This document shows positions 51,609 to 62,465 of a stretch of 64,000 bases of DNA, piece after piece (the stretch's first letter is position 1; the number at the start of each line of letters is the position of its first letter). Both the position numbers and the translations under genes were made by a program. This stretch comes from Prorocentrum cordatum. Its lineage: Eukaryota; Sar; Dinophyceae; Prorocentrales; Prorocentraceae. The notes beneath the pieces are model-generated. The model ran no database searches. It was given only the letters and a program-made list of their open reading frames with translations, and was not told where the DNA came from. The stretch spans positions 70,992 to 134,991 of the forward strand of contig CAUYUJ010021698.1 in the NCBI GenBank assembly GCA_963575745.1, in the 5' to 3' direction.

Positions 51609-51845
51609 GGCCTCCTGGAGTGGGTCGGAGGAGATGTGGTCGGAGGATCGCGCCGCATCCCGATGCATCGGCGATGGGGCCCGATGTGGAGCCGGATTTG
51701 CTTCATGTCGACGTCTGCGATACATCGCCGACGTCGACGATGCATCGACGGTGCATCACCGATGCATCGCCGATGCACTGCCGACGTATCGGCGATGCGG
51801 CGCGATCTTCCGACCCCATCTACTCCGACCCCATCTAGGAGGCCT
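51609..51845. mobile_element. GATGCATC foldback element R11, fullest copy (237 bp)
   Basis: The left arm GGCCTCCTGGAGTGGGTCGG AGGAGATGTGGTCGGAGGAT CGCGCCGCATC and the right arm, read on the other strand (GGCCTCCTAGATGGGGTCGG AGTAGATGGGGTCGGAAGAT CGCGCCGCATC), agree at about 44 of 51 bases. The core is a chain of GATGCATCG / CGATGCATC / GACGTC palindromes. Confidence 0.85.
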
Positions 51846-52677
51846 CTAATCAAGAATCAAGGACCGAAGTTTTTCGGTCCGTTCTGAGGCTCTGGAAGGC
51901 CTCTCATCGCAACGACTGCAGTCCCCTCGAAATGCTGGTTCAAACAGTCGGGGGAACGATTCTGACGAGGGTTATCAGACATGCAGAGCTTATGTTGAAG
52001 GTTCTGTGTTCCACATCGCTGGCGATGCTTTGCAGTCCATGGTTGCGAATGGGTTCTTAGTATGAACCCTGTGCTTGCACACGCGACTGCGAAATGCCTG
52101 TTGCGGCCCCCGCAACAGACGAAATATGGAGGCACCTGACTGGTGTGCCAGCTAGAAGATCGCGGAAAAAGTTTCGCGTGCATCAGCCGTTGGTGAGGTA
52201 CCCGTCGTCGATGAAGCAGCATGTTTTCGCCCTGCCTTCTCATAATGGTACGGTTTGTTGCAATGCATTTGCCTGGTATAAGTAATCTGCATCATTACGT
52301 TGTGCACATAACTGTCCGTCCCATCATGTGCCGCTGTTTCGGGCTCTGCTCCCATGTCATACAGGATTTGGGATTCTGGCTTCATGGCTGAAGCTCGGAA
52401 ACAACATCTGACACATACGTCAATAACATGCTTCCCTCACTAGACATGGACGAGCTTTCGGGGAACATTGGACCTCTGCCGGAACTTAACGCAGTCAGAA
52501 CGAATTGTCACTGACAGCGCAGTCTGGAAGCAACGCCAAGATGTGCATATATCAGAACTGGGAAACACACTTGCATCAACAAAATTTAGAAATCTGGATG
52601 CGCAGTGGTCTTACAATTCTATCTAGATTGGAAGGTTGGCTGTGTTGAACATTTCAAGTCTACGGTCGAGGAGCACG
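51846..52677. other. Unique-looking sequence with protein-like fragments
   Basis: The + frame at 51933-52061 reads NAGSNSRGNDSDEGYQTCRA and YVEGSVFHIAGDALQSMVAN, then stops. No family recognised. It may be an old gene relic. Confidence 0.25.
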
Positions 52678-52953
52678 CGATGCTGAACATCGCAGTTGCA
52701 AGAAGTGCCCTAGTTCTGGCGCTGGTGCACCAGCTGTGGCTACCGTAAAAGATTGGGCAGCGTGGGACCCAGGGAAGGGCCACTCCAAAATGCCCCTGTT
52801 AAATTCCACGTGTGTCTCAGATGTCCAACTCCTTTCTTTCTCGATTCCCTCATCCGAGTCACGAAGTTGCGCGACCATGTTCAATCTGGCATCGGGACAC
52901 CAGCAACGACTCTGCTCAGCTCCAGTCCTGCTCCAGTTATTAAGCAGTCATAG
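52678..52953 (+). pseudogene. Frameshifted fragment with Cys-pair motifs
   Basis: One frame reads EHRSCKKCPSSGAGAPAVAT then VKDWAAWDPGKG. Near 52780 the coding character shifts to a second frame reading PLQNAPVKFHVCLRCPTPFF then LDSLIRVTKLRDHVQSG, ending at TAG 52951-52953. CxxC...CxxC...H suggests a zinc-binding segment. One or two bases lost or gained would join the two halves. Not identifiable. Confidence 0.3.
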
Positions 52954-53800
52954 TTCTCCAATCCAACCCCGGCAACCACCACAGTAAGTGTCTCTATGGC
53001 ATGTGACAGTGATGTTCGCTCTTACCAATGCGATAACCGAGCCGTTGTCTCCCAAAACAACAGAATACACCCACCTCGCCCGATCCTATGCGAACCATGC
53101 CTTCTCCGCCGGCCCACCCGCCGCATTTGTTTTGGTTATGTCTCTATCCACCCCTTCTCACCGCCTACTCAATGTATCATTGCTTCGGGTTGCTGCCATG
53201 GTATAACCATCCTATTCGTACCTCTGCCCTGACACGCGTTGCTCCGCTCCCACATGCTGCCGACGATAACGCCCATCCCGTCCTTCGTGATTCACGAAAG
53301 CAGTTGTTCGAGTTCCAGGAACCTTGTTTTCTCCTTTTGCAAAAAAAAGTGATTTCGGTGGCACTCCCCTCGAAGATCAGATTTCCAGTCTCAGCGATCC
53401 CCCTCTTCGACTCTCTTGTCGTTCGTCGCGTCTCTCGGAAGCTCGATGAGACCATCATCGCAGTGGTATTGACACGCCTCCCCATGACCCCCCCCTGTCT
53501 GATGATGCACCCTCACCCGACCCGACGCCTCCAAGATATTCCGTCATGCATATGTAGATATACACATATATAGGAGGAGGAGGAGGAGGAGGGACCAGAG
53601 CAAACCCAAGATGTGCCAACAATGCTGCCATACAACCGCCCCCGCTCGAAACGTCCCCCCCCCACACTCGTCCGCAGCATCGTGTTCTTCCTCTCGCTGC
53701 GCGAGGCGCCCCCGGGATGACGAGCGCCACTGGGCCCCCCGCACTTCGGGCGGCAGCTCCGCTTGGGAGAAGCTCCCCCCCCCAGCCTTGCACGGTAGGT
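52954..53800. other. Spacer; (GGA)n at 53570-53590
   Basis: Open frames exist at 53088-53573, but they have no motif or consistent composition. Confidence 0.35.
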
Positions 53801-53968
53801 TTAAGTTGGGCGTGTGCTTCCACAGGAGGACTGTTCAACTATTCAAAAATAGTCCAAAAATAGTCTGGGGACGATTTGTCAATCATCTTTTTATATTTGT
53901 TTGGTGTATTTGGGTTGTGTTTCATTTTTCGCCCAAAATCCGCCTGCAGGGGGACAGGCCCGACCTAA
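53801..53968 (+). mobile_element. hAT-like MITE R1, best copy (168 bp)
   Basis: The ends TTAAGTTGGGC and GCCCGACCTAA are inverted repeats. A perfect 8-bp target duplication CGGTAGGT is at 53793-53800 and 53969-53976. The core has ATTCAAAAATAGTCCAAAAA, GGGGACGAT and TTTCGCCCAAAATCCGCC. The duplicated site contains AG|GT, so an intron from GT 53799 to AG 53974 would remove the element and one target copy exactly. Confidence 0.92.
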
Positions 53969-53976
53969 CGGTAGGT

Positions 53977-54640
53977 TCGTGTCGTGTCGGCCAGCGGCGA
54001 CTCCGCCGCTGGCGTTCCACGCTGAACGCCGCCCTGCGACGCAGAGCCGGTCGAGGTTGAACGACCTGGCGCGCTGGAAGCGGCCGATCGCGAAAGGTTG
54101 AAAGATCCCCGCGGGGTCAAGAACCAACGCCTGGGTCGACACGGCACGAAGCCGCCGTAAAGGAACCCGGTTTTGAAAATGACCCGCCGGCCATCCGTAT
54201 AGTTGTTGCACGATGAGAAACCAGCGAGGTCTCAGGCGAAAGCCATGTGATGAAAAATGCCGCCTTCCATCCGCGCAACTGGTGCGCATGTTCACGTGTG
54301 GTAGTATGTGTTGGGCAAGTCACGCGCGATATCTCCATGTCGAAAATGCACAAGCATCTATCCGCGCACATGTTGTATACGTGGAGGCGAAAGTGTCAGC
54401 GAGAATGCGAGCGCCACGTTTTGAAAAGGTACTAGCTAAAATCTGGATGAATGCTTCAAGTGTTGACGACATGCGCGCGGTGCGAAGACGAGAGTTACAT
54501 TCAGAGACGGTACCGGTATCCATCCTTGTACTTGCTGCAAGTTGTGTAAGACGGGTGTCAGTCAAGGCGCGAGCCACATCTTGAACAAGGCTTGGATTCC
54601 ATCTTTGCAACTATTGGCATGTTTGGCTTCGTCCGCAAGC
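53977..54640 (-). repeat. Satellite R12 array, inverted, with TTGAACGA boxes
   Basis: On the reverse strand, from 54640 down to 54110, units such as GGATGGAAGGCGGCATTTTT ..CATGGCTTTCGCCTGAG..CGCG recur about every 75-80 bases, as at 15755-16255. 53977-54110 carries GAGGTTGAACGACC and TTGAAAGATCCCCGCGG boxes. Confidence 0.65.
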
Positions 54641-54744
54641 TTGAAGAGGTCTTGAGCAACATGCTCGCGCTGGCCTGCGGACACGCCTGGTGGTACGACA
54701 GGGAGGAGCGCGACCCAAAACGACAAGGGATGGAGGACGGAGCA

Positions 54745-55165
54745 GGTTGGGGGGGGGGGGGAAGAGGGAGGCTGCTCAAGAAGGAGCGAGGAGGAGGAGG
54801 GAGGAGGAGGGGGACACAGCAGGAGGAGGATGGGTCCACCCTGCTCCTCGACGCCTCCCCCGGCAGCTCCAGCGAGGGGCCCAAGAGGAAGCCGAGGGGC
54901 CGTCTGCCAAACCCATCCTGCGTACACGTCCGAGGTCCCGCCCGCAGTCGGGGCCCGCGTGCCGCCCATGAGCCGACAGGCGCCGCCCCCCCCCCCCCCC
55001 GCCCCGGAGGAAGAGGAGGATCTGCTCCTCGTCGATTGTCATCCTGCTCCTGCTCCCTCCTCCTCCTCCTCCTCCTCCTCCTCATCCTCCTCCTCCTCCT
55101 CCTCCTCCTCCTCCTCCTCCTCCTCCTCCTCCTCCTCCTCCTTCTCCTCCTCCTCCTCCTCTCGG
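54745..55165 (+). repeat. G-run, (GGA)n, C-run and (TCC)n
   Basis: (GGA)n at 54780-54830, a 16-base C run near 54985, and (TCC)n at 55058-55162. Frames on both strands are repeat translations. Confidence 0.85.
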
Positions 55166-55199
55166 GTTGACCCACCAAGGGGGACCAGCGGCAAGGGGG

Positions 55200-55640
55200 T
55201 GATGCAATAGATCTGGTGCAATAGTAGATCTGTGGGGTTGCAATACACTTGGGGCGTGCAATGCATTCGGGGGCGCAGATGTATTGCTGGATTTTCGCGT
55301 GTCATGCGTTAGTTGCAATACAATGCAATACAATTCTCCGGCGCAATACATTTGCAATACAATTGGCCCACATCTAGTGCACCACCCCCTTGCAGCTGGA
55401 CCCCCTTCTGGGTCACCCCAATCCCCCTTCGCTGTCATCCTTTTTCTTTTCCCTCCTGCGCCCTCCTCCTCGTCTCGTCCTCCCTCCTCCCCCGTCCGCC
55501 CTCCTCCGCCCTCCTCCCGCCTCCCGCCCCTGCTTCACCCTCTTCCTCATCCTCCCTCCCCCGCTATGCGTCGCCTTCTTCCGCCTCGTCGCCCTCGTCC
55601 TCCCACATTTCTCTTCATCCTCGTCCATCCCCATCTTATG
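55200..55640. other. GCAATACA boxes then pyrimidine-rich sequence
   Basis: TGCAATAC(A/T) occurs about eight times in 55215-55380. 55430-55640 is CTCC-rich. Confidence 0.6.
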
Positions 55641-55729
55641 TAGACAGTTCTCCCAGGTCCAACCAACAGACGTTGCAGTAGGGCAGGTCGGGCAAAGCGA
55701 GACATTCCGACAGTCACCAGGCTTTTCCA

Positions 55730-55975
55730 ACATGGGGCCCTCGCGCTGCGCACCTCCTTGTGCAAGCCGCCTCCAGCTGCTGCGTGTATGGGAGGCCCGT
55801 CCTCTTCTGCGTAAGATGCGGCTCCCGCCCCACAGCCGCGCGCACTTCCCTTGAACGCTCCACCAGCTGCAGGGATGAAGACGGGCTCGTTTTCAGAACG
55901 CGGCTCTCGCAGTGGTGCCTCGCACACCGGCGTTGGCAACATCGCGCTGTTGAATGGATTACACCAGGCATGAAA
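55730..55975 (+). repeat. Satellite R12, three units
   Basis: GGGCTCGTTTTCAGAACGCG GCTCTCGCAGTGGTGCCTCG CACA and two weaker upstream units with CAGCTGC and GATG.G, as at 15755-16255. A further weak array with similar spacing is at 56460-56860. Confidence 0.62.
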
Positions 55976-56119
55976 CCCAACCAATGGTTTGACTTCCACT
56001 TCTACGGGGTGGGACGCAAGCCCTCTCCTTCATCTTCTCCCATGTTGAATTTCATATGCATTATACACTTGCCATGCGTTGTACTATATGACGTAGATCA
56101 ATTCTCTGTTCCCGAGTCT

Positions 56120-56960
56120 CCTTGCCTCTCTCTCCCTGTTGTGTGTGTTTTGTTTTGTTTTTCTCTCTCTCGCTCTATCTCTCTCTTTCTCTCTCCCTCT
56201 CTCTTTCCCCCACACGCTCTCTGTATATGAGTGTACACGCGTGTTACATGCGTGACCAAAGTCATACAACAAGAGTTGCAACACGAAGCATCGCAGGACA
56301 TGTTCACACAAAAAGTCAGATCCGAGGAGGAGGAGAAAGAAGATGGCGAAGAAGAGGAGGAGCACGGAGAGAAGGAGGATAACGGGGATCAGCAGGGCAT
56401 TGTTGGGAAGGAGGTGCAAAAGCGGGATCGCAGTCGTACGAAGGTGGGCTTGCCATTCCTTGCGATGTGTGTGGCGCAGGAGGGTGTTCCACACCCTGCG
56501 ATTGCAATTGGGAAGAAGCTCCGACGCCAATGTGTGGAGGATGTCTCTCGCGAAGCTGCCGTTTCGAATGATATAAAGACCATATTGAAAATGCCGGTTT
56601 TCAATTTGGGCCGGGATGTCTCTCTCATGGGAAACAGCGCGAAATCCAACACCATTGAAACACTTATGTGTCTGAACTGTTTTTGTGTCGTACCATTGAC
56701 AGTATAAAATGTTACTATATATATATAGAGAGAGAGAGAGAGAAAACGGTATGTGGTTGGACCGTGACTGTGCGATTTCCGCGGTGTGTGTATCAGATTT
56801 GGGAGGATGGCACCGGCAAGCCGGCCAAAAACATGGCGAATGGACTCAATAATTCGGAGATGCGCGTATGGTGATATGTGCATATCCCCACAACTCTGCT
56901 CTTTAGCCACTCAGACGTAGCCTCTATATATAGAGAGAGAGATCCGTAACGGCTTCGCCC
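56120..56960. other. (TC)n tracts, diverged satellite, (GA)n runs
   Basis: (CT)n at 56125-56225, diverged R12-like units at 56460-56860, and TATATAGAGAGAGAGA at 56718-56740 and 56923-56942. The 56231-56707 frame is open across the satellite and is probably not a gene. Confidence 0.5.
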
Positions 56961-57044
56961 CCTGCCGCCGGCCCCCTCTCTACCATCATGGAATCATATC
57001 ATATTTACTTGTGTGATCTCGCACTGCGTTATTTCGACCGACCG

Positions 57045-57250
57045 ACCCTGCCTGGGATGTGCGCTGGACTGGGATGTGTGTGTTGGGATGCGTGCTGGGA
57101 CGTGTGCTGGGACGCATGCTGCCTTCGTGTGCTGGGATGTGTGCAGGGTTGCGTGTTGCCTCCGAGTGCTGGGATCTGTGCTGGGATGTGTGTTGCCTTC
57201 GTGTGCTGGGATACGTGCTGGGGTGTGGCCTGGGTGTACTGGAGTCTGTG
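57045..57250 (+). repeat. GTGTGCTGGGAT minisatellite
   Basis: About a dozen (C/T)GTGCTGGGA(T/C)(G/A) units, some with GCCTTC inserts (TGCTGCCTTCGTGTGCTGGG). Confidence 0.85.
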
Positions 57251-57289
57251 GGCTAAAATGTGCGTGCCGCCCCCGTGTGTTCTGCCTGC

Positions 57290-58335
57290 CCCCCCCTCAC
57301 CCCTCCGCCCCGTGGACCCCGTCTGTTTAATCCCTCTGACCGACCGACCGTGCCCCCCCCTTGCCGGACCGTGCCATCCCGCCCACTTGCTCTCCCCCCG
57401 CACTCCTCCGCTCTGTGGCCCCCATTCGCTTAAACCTACCGACCGACGGTGTCCCCCCGCGCCCCTCCGCCCGTGGCCCACCGTTTGCTTATTCCGACCG
57501 ACCGACCGTGCCCAGCCCCCCTTTGCCCGACCGTTCCTTCCCGTCCCCCTTCTCCCCCCCGCACCCCTCCGCCGCGTGGCCCCCGTCTGCTTATTCCGAC
57601 CGACCGACCGATCGACAGTGCCCCGTCCCATTGTTCCCCCCCGCGCCCCTCGTCCCCGTGGCCACTGCTCATTCCGACCGACCGACCGTGCCCCCCCCCT
57701 TGCCCGACCGTGTTTTCCCTTCCCCCTGCTCCCCCCCGCACCCGTCCGCCCCGTGGCCCCCGTCTGCTGATCCTTCTGACCGACCGACCGTGCCCCCCCC
57801 CCCTTGCCCGACCATGCCTTCCCGCCCCCTCTGTTCCCCCCTGCACCCCTCCCCCCGTGGCCCCCTGTTTGCTTATTCCGTCCGGCCGACCCGCCCCGCT
57901 TTGCCCGACCATGGCATCCCGTCCCCCGCCCCCCCCCCGCGCCCCTCCGCCCGTGGCCCCCGTCTGCTTACTCCGACCGACCGACCGACCGTGCCCCCCA
58001 CCCCCCCCCCCCCGCCCCCCCCTTCCCCCCGTGCCCCCCCTGCTTATTCCGACCGTGCCCCCCCATCTTCTCAACCGGGCCCCCCGTGCCCTCCCCCCCC
58101 TTCCCCGTGCCCCACCTCTTCTGCTTATTCCAATCGACTGATCGTCCCCCCCCCGTGCCCGACCGTGGACCCCTGTGCTCCCCCCTGTCCCCCCGTCGGC
58201 CCCTCTCTGCTTATCCCGACTGGCCGACCGTACCCCGCCCTGCCCGACCGTGGCCCCCCGTGCCCCCATCTCACCCCCTCTCGTGGTTCCCACCTCTGCT
58301 TATTCCGACCGACCGACCGTGGCGCCAAATTACAC
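57290..58335 (+). repeat. ~100-bp minisatellite with CCGACCGACCGACCG
   Basis: Eleven or twelve units of CGTGGCCCCCGTCTGCTTAT TCCGACCGACCGACCGTGCC followed by TTGCCCGACCGTG and a C-rich stretch. Unit starts fall near 57308, 57415, 57472, 57578, 57658, 57751, 57858, 57953 and beyond. Open frames across it encode Pro/Asp/Arg repeats. Confidence 0.88.
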
Positions 58336-59029
58336 CATGGTTCCGACGAGCTCACAGCGACGTAACAAGATCATCGCAATCTTCAAACAGTTACCAACGA
58401 TATACTAGATTTGATTATTGGGGCCCTCTGGAAAGGTTTGCGCAAGAGCTCGCAAGAGGGTCTGGGAAATCGAGAGCCCGGGCCCTCAAGATCCTTACAA
58501 CCCCCGTGCCTCCCAGGGCTGCATGAGCCTTGGAGCATTCAATAACGCGCCGAAGACACATCGGCGGATCTTGGCTACGCATGCCATCGCGGCCCCCCTT
58601 TTGGAACCAAGCGTCTCGCTCCATACAGGGGGCCTGCATTATAAAACACGCCGTTGAAGCCTCGCAAATCTCGTGCGTCAGATTGAGATCGCCTTCATAT
58701 CGAACCTTGTGCTGCGTCCACGCATCCATGATGCTAAGCGCCGTTCCCCCGATATGGTAACTCGCCAGCGTTTCCCCGAAACCACCACAAGTTGGCGCCA
58801 TCCCCATTTCCAATTTTCCCGCATCCGTGATATGTATGATCCTTGGCACACGCGCCTCTTGTCTCTTGTACGAGAGTCGCGTCGGTGTGTCTCGGCGCTG
58901 CCTCGGCGCATCTGAGAACATCGTGCGGGGGCGGATAGGAATCATCAGCGCATATTGAGACGTTAGCGTTATCCTGGTGGCCTTCGGCCCACCCGCCACA
59001 GTGTCTGGGTTGTGTGCCTGAGGCCTCTT
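58336..59029. other. Unique-looking sequence; no gene recognised
   Basis: Even base composition, no repeats noticed, and no long convincing frame on either strand. Confidence 0.4.
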
Positions 59030-60310
59030 GTATATGTGCTGGGGTGTCGTGGGGAGCCTCTCGGGGGCCTCTTTACCACCTCGGTTTCGGCGCCTCTTGG
59101 GGGCCTCGTGGGGTATCTCCGGGCCTCTTGGCGGCCCCTTTGGCGCGGCTTGGGCACCTCTGGGGGCCTCCTGGGAGCTTTTCGGGGCTTCTCGGAACGC
59201 TTCTTGGGCCATCCTGGAGCCCTCTCGGGCCGTCTTGAGGCCCTCTTGGTCGTGGAGGCGTCTTGAGCTGTTTTGGGGCGGCCTTGGGGGTTTCTTGGGC
59301 CATCTTGGAGCGTCGGAAAATTGAAAATGCGAGAACCCCAATGTCCTTCAGAACCTTTTTTTGTGTTTTGTGAAATCAACGATGCTGGCCTCTTGGGGCT
59401 CCCTCGGGATGCCTCATGGAGCCTTCTGGGGGCTTCTTGGGGCCCTCTTGGGTCGTCTTAGAACCATCTTCGGGCGCCTTGGAGCATTATTGGCCTCGGC
59501 AGTACGAATACGGCGTAATTTGCCACGGTGTATGGCAATGTGGACTTGGATACGCCATGATTCTTCAGGCTTACGCCACATCCGCCGACCCCTGATATGC
59601 GCTCAAGCAAAATATGTTTGACGCTGTTGAAAGAGCAGGCGGAAATGTCGGGTGCACAGAAGAAACACAATTCATCGGGGGAGAGGCTCTGTCGGAAATG
59701 CGCGGAGGGGCGAGAGAACGAGGTGCGACGTGACGTGCGCGGCGTGCGGAGGAGCGTTTCGAAGTTCAGTAGCCGTTTGGGGATCTCTTGGGGCCTCTTT
59801 TGGGCCTCTCGGACGCTTTTTGGAGGTCTTTTGGGGGTCTCTTGGGACCTTTTGGGCGGCTCGTGGGGTGTCCCAGGGCCAGGTGGGAGCGGAGGGCTCG
59901 GATTTTCGGTTCGGGCTCCGCCGTTGGGGCCCCTCTAGGAGCCGTCTTGAGACTCTTTTGGGCCGATTCGGGAGCCTCTGGGGCCGTCTTGGCGCCGTTT
60001 TGGGCCGTCTTGGGCGCCTTTTGGGACCCTTTTGGGACGTCATGGGGTGGCCTTGGGGGCCTCTTAGACTGGCTGGAACTCCGTGCAGGCTGAAAAGTCG
60101 TCGATGCTAAAAATGTACGGTTTCAATTGAAAATCAATGATTTTCGCTGCTTTGGACCTTCTTGGAGCGCCCCTTCGGGGCCTCTCGGAGCGTTTTGGGG
60201 GCATCGTGGGCTGTCTTGAGCCCATATTGGGGAATCTTGGGGCCACCGAAGGCCACGTGGAGGTCCTCTTGAGCCGTCGTGGTGCGTCCCGAGGCCATTT
60301 CGAGGCCACC
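59030..60310 (+). repeat. CCTCTTGGGG-type decamer array (R3), copy 3
   Basis: Two CCTCTTGGGG blocks (59050-59480, 59770-60070) and a third to 60310. They are separated by A-rich segments (GAAAATTGAAAATGCGAGAA at 59317; AAAATCAATGATTTTCGCTG at 60130) like those of the other two arrays. Confidence 0.82.
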
Positions 60311-60454
60311 AGAAGAGTCCCTGCAGGATTTCTGGGAGCGGATGACCCCCCCGGGGGAACTGGGGAATTTGAACAGGCACCCCCCCCTCCAAATCGACCG
60401 GACCGGGCTCCCGGGGGAGGGGTTTGGGGAGGGGGAAGATCTCACACGCCGATG

Positions 60455-62465
60455 AACCCCAAAGGGTCGGCGGATTTACAAGGGTTTGTTGCCTCGGCGG
60501 CGCAAGCATTTACCAATGTGTAATGGATTGCTTCTTCGGGGGCGCGAACATTGTATAATTGAAGGTGGATTCTGGCTTCGGGGACGCGGCTACTGAGCAA
60601 TGTGCGATGGTTTGTGGCCTGGCGGACGCGGATAGATAATGTATTATGGATTCTGGTTTCGGGGACGCGGATAGTGGGTAATATACGAGGGTTTTTTGCC
60701 CCAGGGACGCAAGAATTTAATATCTTGCACTGGCTAATGGCTTCGGGGGTGCGAGTATGGTATACTTTACTGTGGTTTGTTGCCTCGGGGATGCCCCATT
60801 TAACTTTGCAAAGGTCACTGGCCTCGGGGACGCGAAAATTGCAATTTACTCGGGGTCGTACCCTCGGGGGCGCAACTGTGGTGTAATGTTCGGGGGATCG
60901 TTGCACCAGGGGCGCGAACCCAGCGTAATTTACGAAACATCGTGGCCTCGGGGGCGCGAGCACTGCATATTTTAGAAAGGAGCGCGGTCACGGGGACGCG
61001 AGCGTGGTGCAATTTCAAGGGATCGTGGCCTCGGGGACGCGAGCAGATTGCAGTAGTTACGATGGATTACTGCGTCGGGAGCGCGAATCTCATGCATTTT
61101 TACGTGTCCCACGGCCCCACAGGAATTCAGGCAACGCAATTCGGGGAGGGTCTCTGGGCTTTTTTCGGCTCCCCCCCCTTGCGCGGACTTCAACAATTTA
61201 CAATAGGAAGCAGAAAGCAGGACTGTAACATTGGAGATTAAAAACGAGAAATGGCGCAGGGAGCAACAAGCCCGACCCTCGCAGCCTGATGGCCCCACAA
61301 AGGGGGCCGGCGGATTATATCATTCTGACCGTTGTCGCAAGTATTGTGCTGGTTCTATCTGTCTCTCTCCCCCTCTCTCTCGCTCTCTCCCCATCTCTCT
61401 TTTACGACAGTGCTTCGTTGTTTTTAGCTGGCTTCTCAACTGTAAACTCGCTCGGTTCTCTATCATGTAATATCCGTAAGGGCTTCGCCTCCATGCCGCC
61501 GGCCCCCCTCTCTTAGAATGGGACTTGGCAGAGCTGTGTTGGGATGTCTGGGCGCCGACGTGAAGCAATGTCGGGACTTCATAAACTGCGGAATCTTTAT
61601 AAACTACAAATATTCCGTACATTGCAATGATTTGTGGCTTCCGTAAATTGTAAATTACGGGGGGTGATGGCCTCGTGGACTCAGCTATTGTGTATTTCAA
61701 AGGTTGTATGGCTTCGGGGGCGCGAATACGGTGTAATTTACGAAGGTGTATGGCTCCGACGGCGCGAGTGCTGTCCAATTGACACCAATGCTTAGCCCCG
61801 GGTACGCGAATACCGCGTAACGTATTAAATGTTTATGGCGTCAAGGATGCAAGCATCGCGTAAGCTATAAGGGTTGATGGCTTCGGGACACAAACCTCGA
61901 GCATTTTACAAGGTTGCTGGCTTCGGGGGCGCGAGCCTTGCGCAATCTGCTCAGGTCTACGGCTTCGGGGACGCGAGTATGGCGCAAATTCATAACGACG
62001 GCTTATGGTTTCGGGGACGCAAATCTCGCGTAGTCTACAGGGGTGTATGGCTTCGGGGACGCGGGCATCTTGTAATGCACGAAAGGTGTTTAGCTTCGGG
62101 GACGCGAGCATGCTGTAATTTACGAGTGATGTATGGCCTCGGGGACTCAACCATTGCATATTTTCCAAGGTTCTGTTGTCCCGAGAGCGCGAATATGTTG
62201 TAATGGCCGAGGGTCTATGCTTTTGGGACGCGAGTCTCTGCCATTTACAAGGGTGCGTAGCTTCGGGGCGCGACTATTGCTAAATCTACTACGGTGTATC
62301 GTTTCGGCGACGCGAACATTGCATACTGAACGAAGGATTATGGCTTCGGGGGCGGGAGTATTTTATAATTTACGAAGGCGTATGGCTTCGGCAGCGCGAC
62401 TATTGCATAATGTACAAGGGCTTGCGTTCGTGAGCGCGACTATCGCGTACGGATCTCGTTGTCTA
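60455..62465 (+). repeat. 55-60 bp minisatellite (GGCTTCGGGGACGCGAG), ~30 units
   Basis: Units read GGCTTCGGGGACGCGAGTAT ..TGTAATTTACGAAGGT..TAT. They fill 60455-61130 and 61640-62465. The gap between holds a CGGCGGATTATAT...CCGCCGG inverted pair (61305-61510) and a (CT)n tract. Confidence 0.88.

Noticed and set aside
56231-56707. 158-codon ORF (QEGVPHPAIAIGKKLRRQCV)
   Set aside because: It overlaps diverged satellite units about 75 bases long; the open frame is probably chance.
57361-58365. 334-codon Pro-rich frame
   Set aside because: A translation of a ~100-bp minisatellite; three frames are open at once because the repeat lacks stops.
60455-62465. CRISPR-like regular array
   Set aside because: Units are degenerate throughout, with no invariant repeat and unique spacers. 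The context is eukaryotic.
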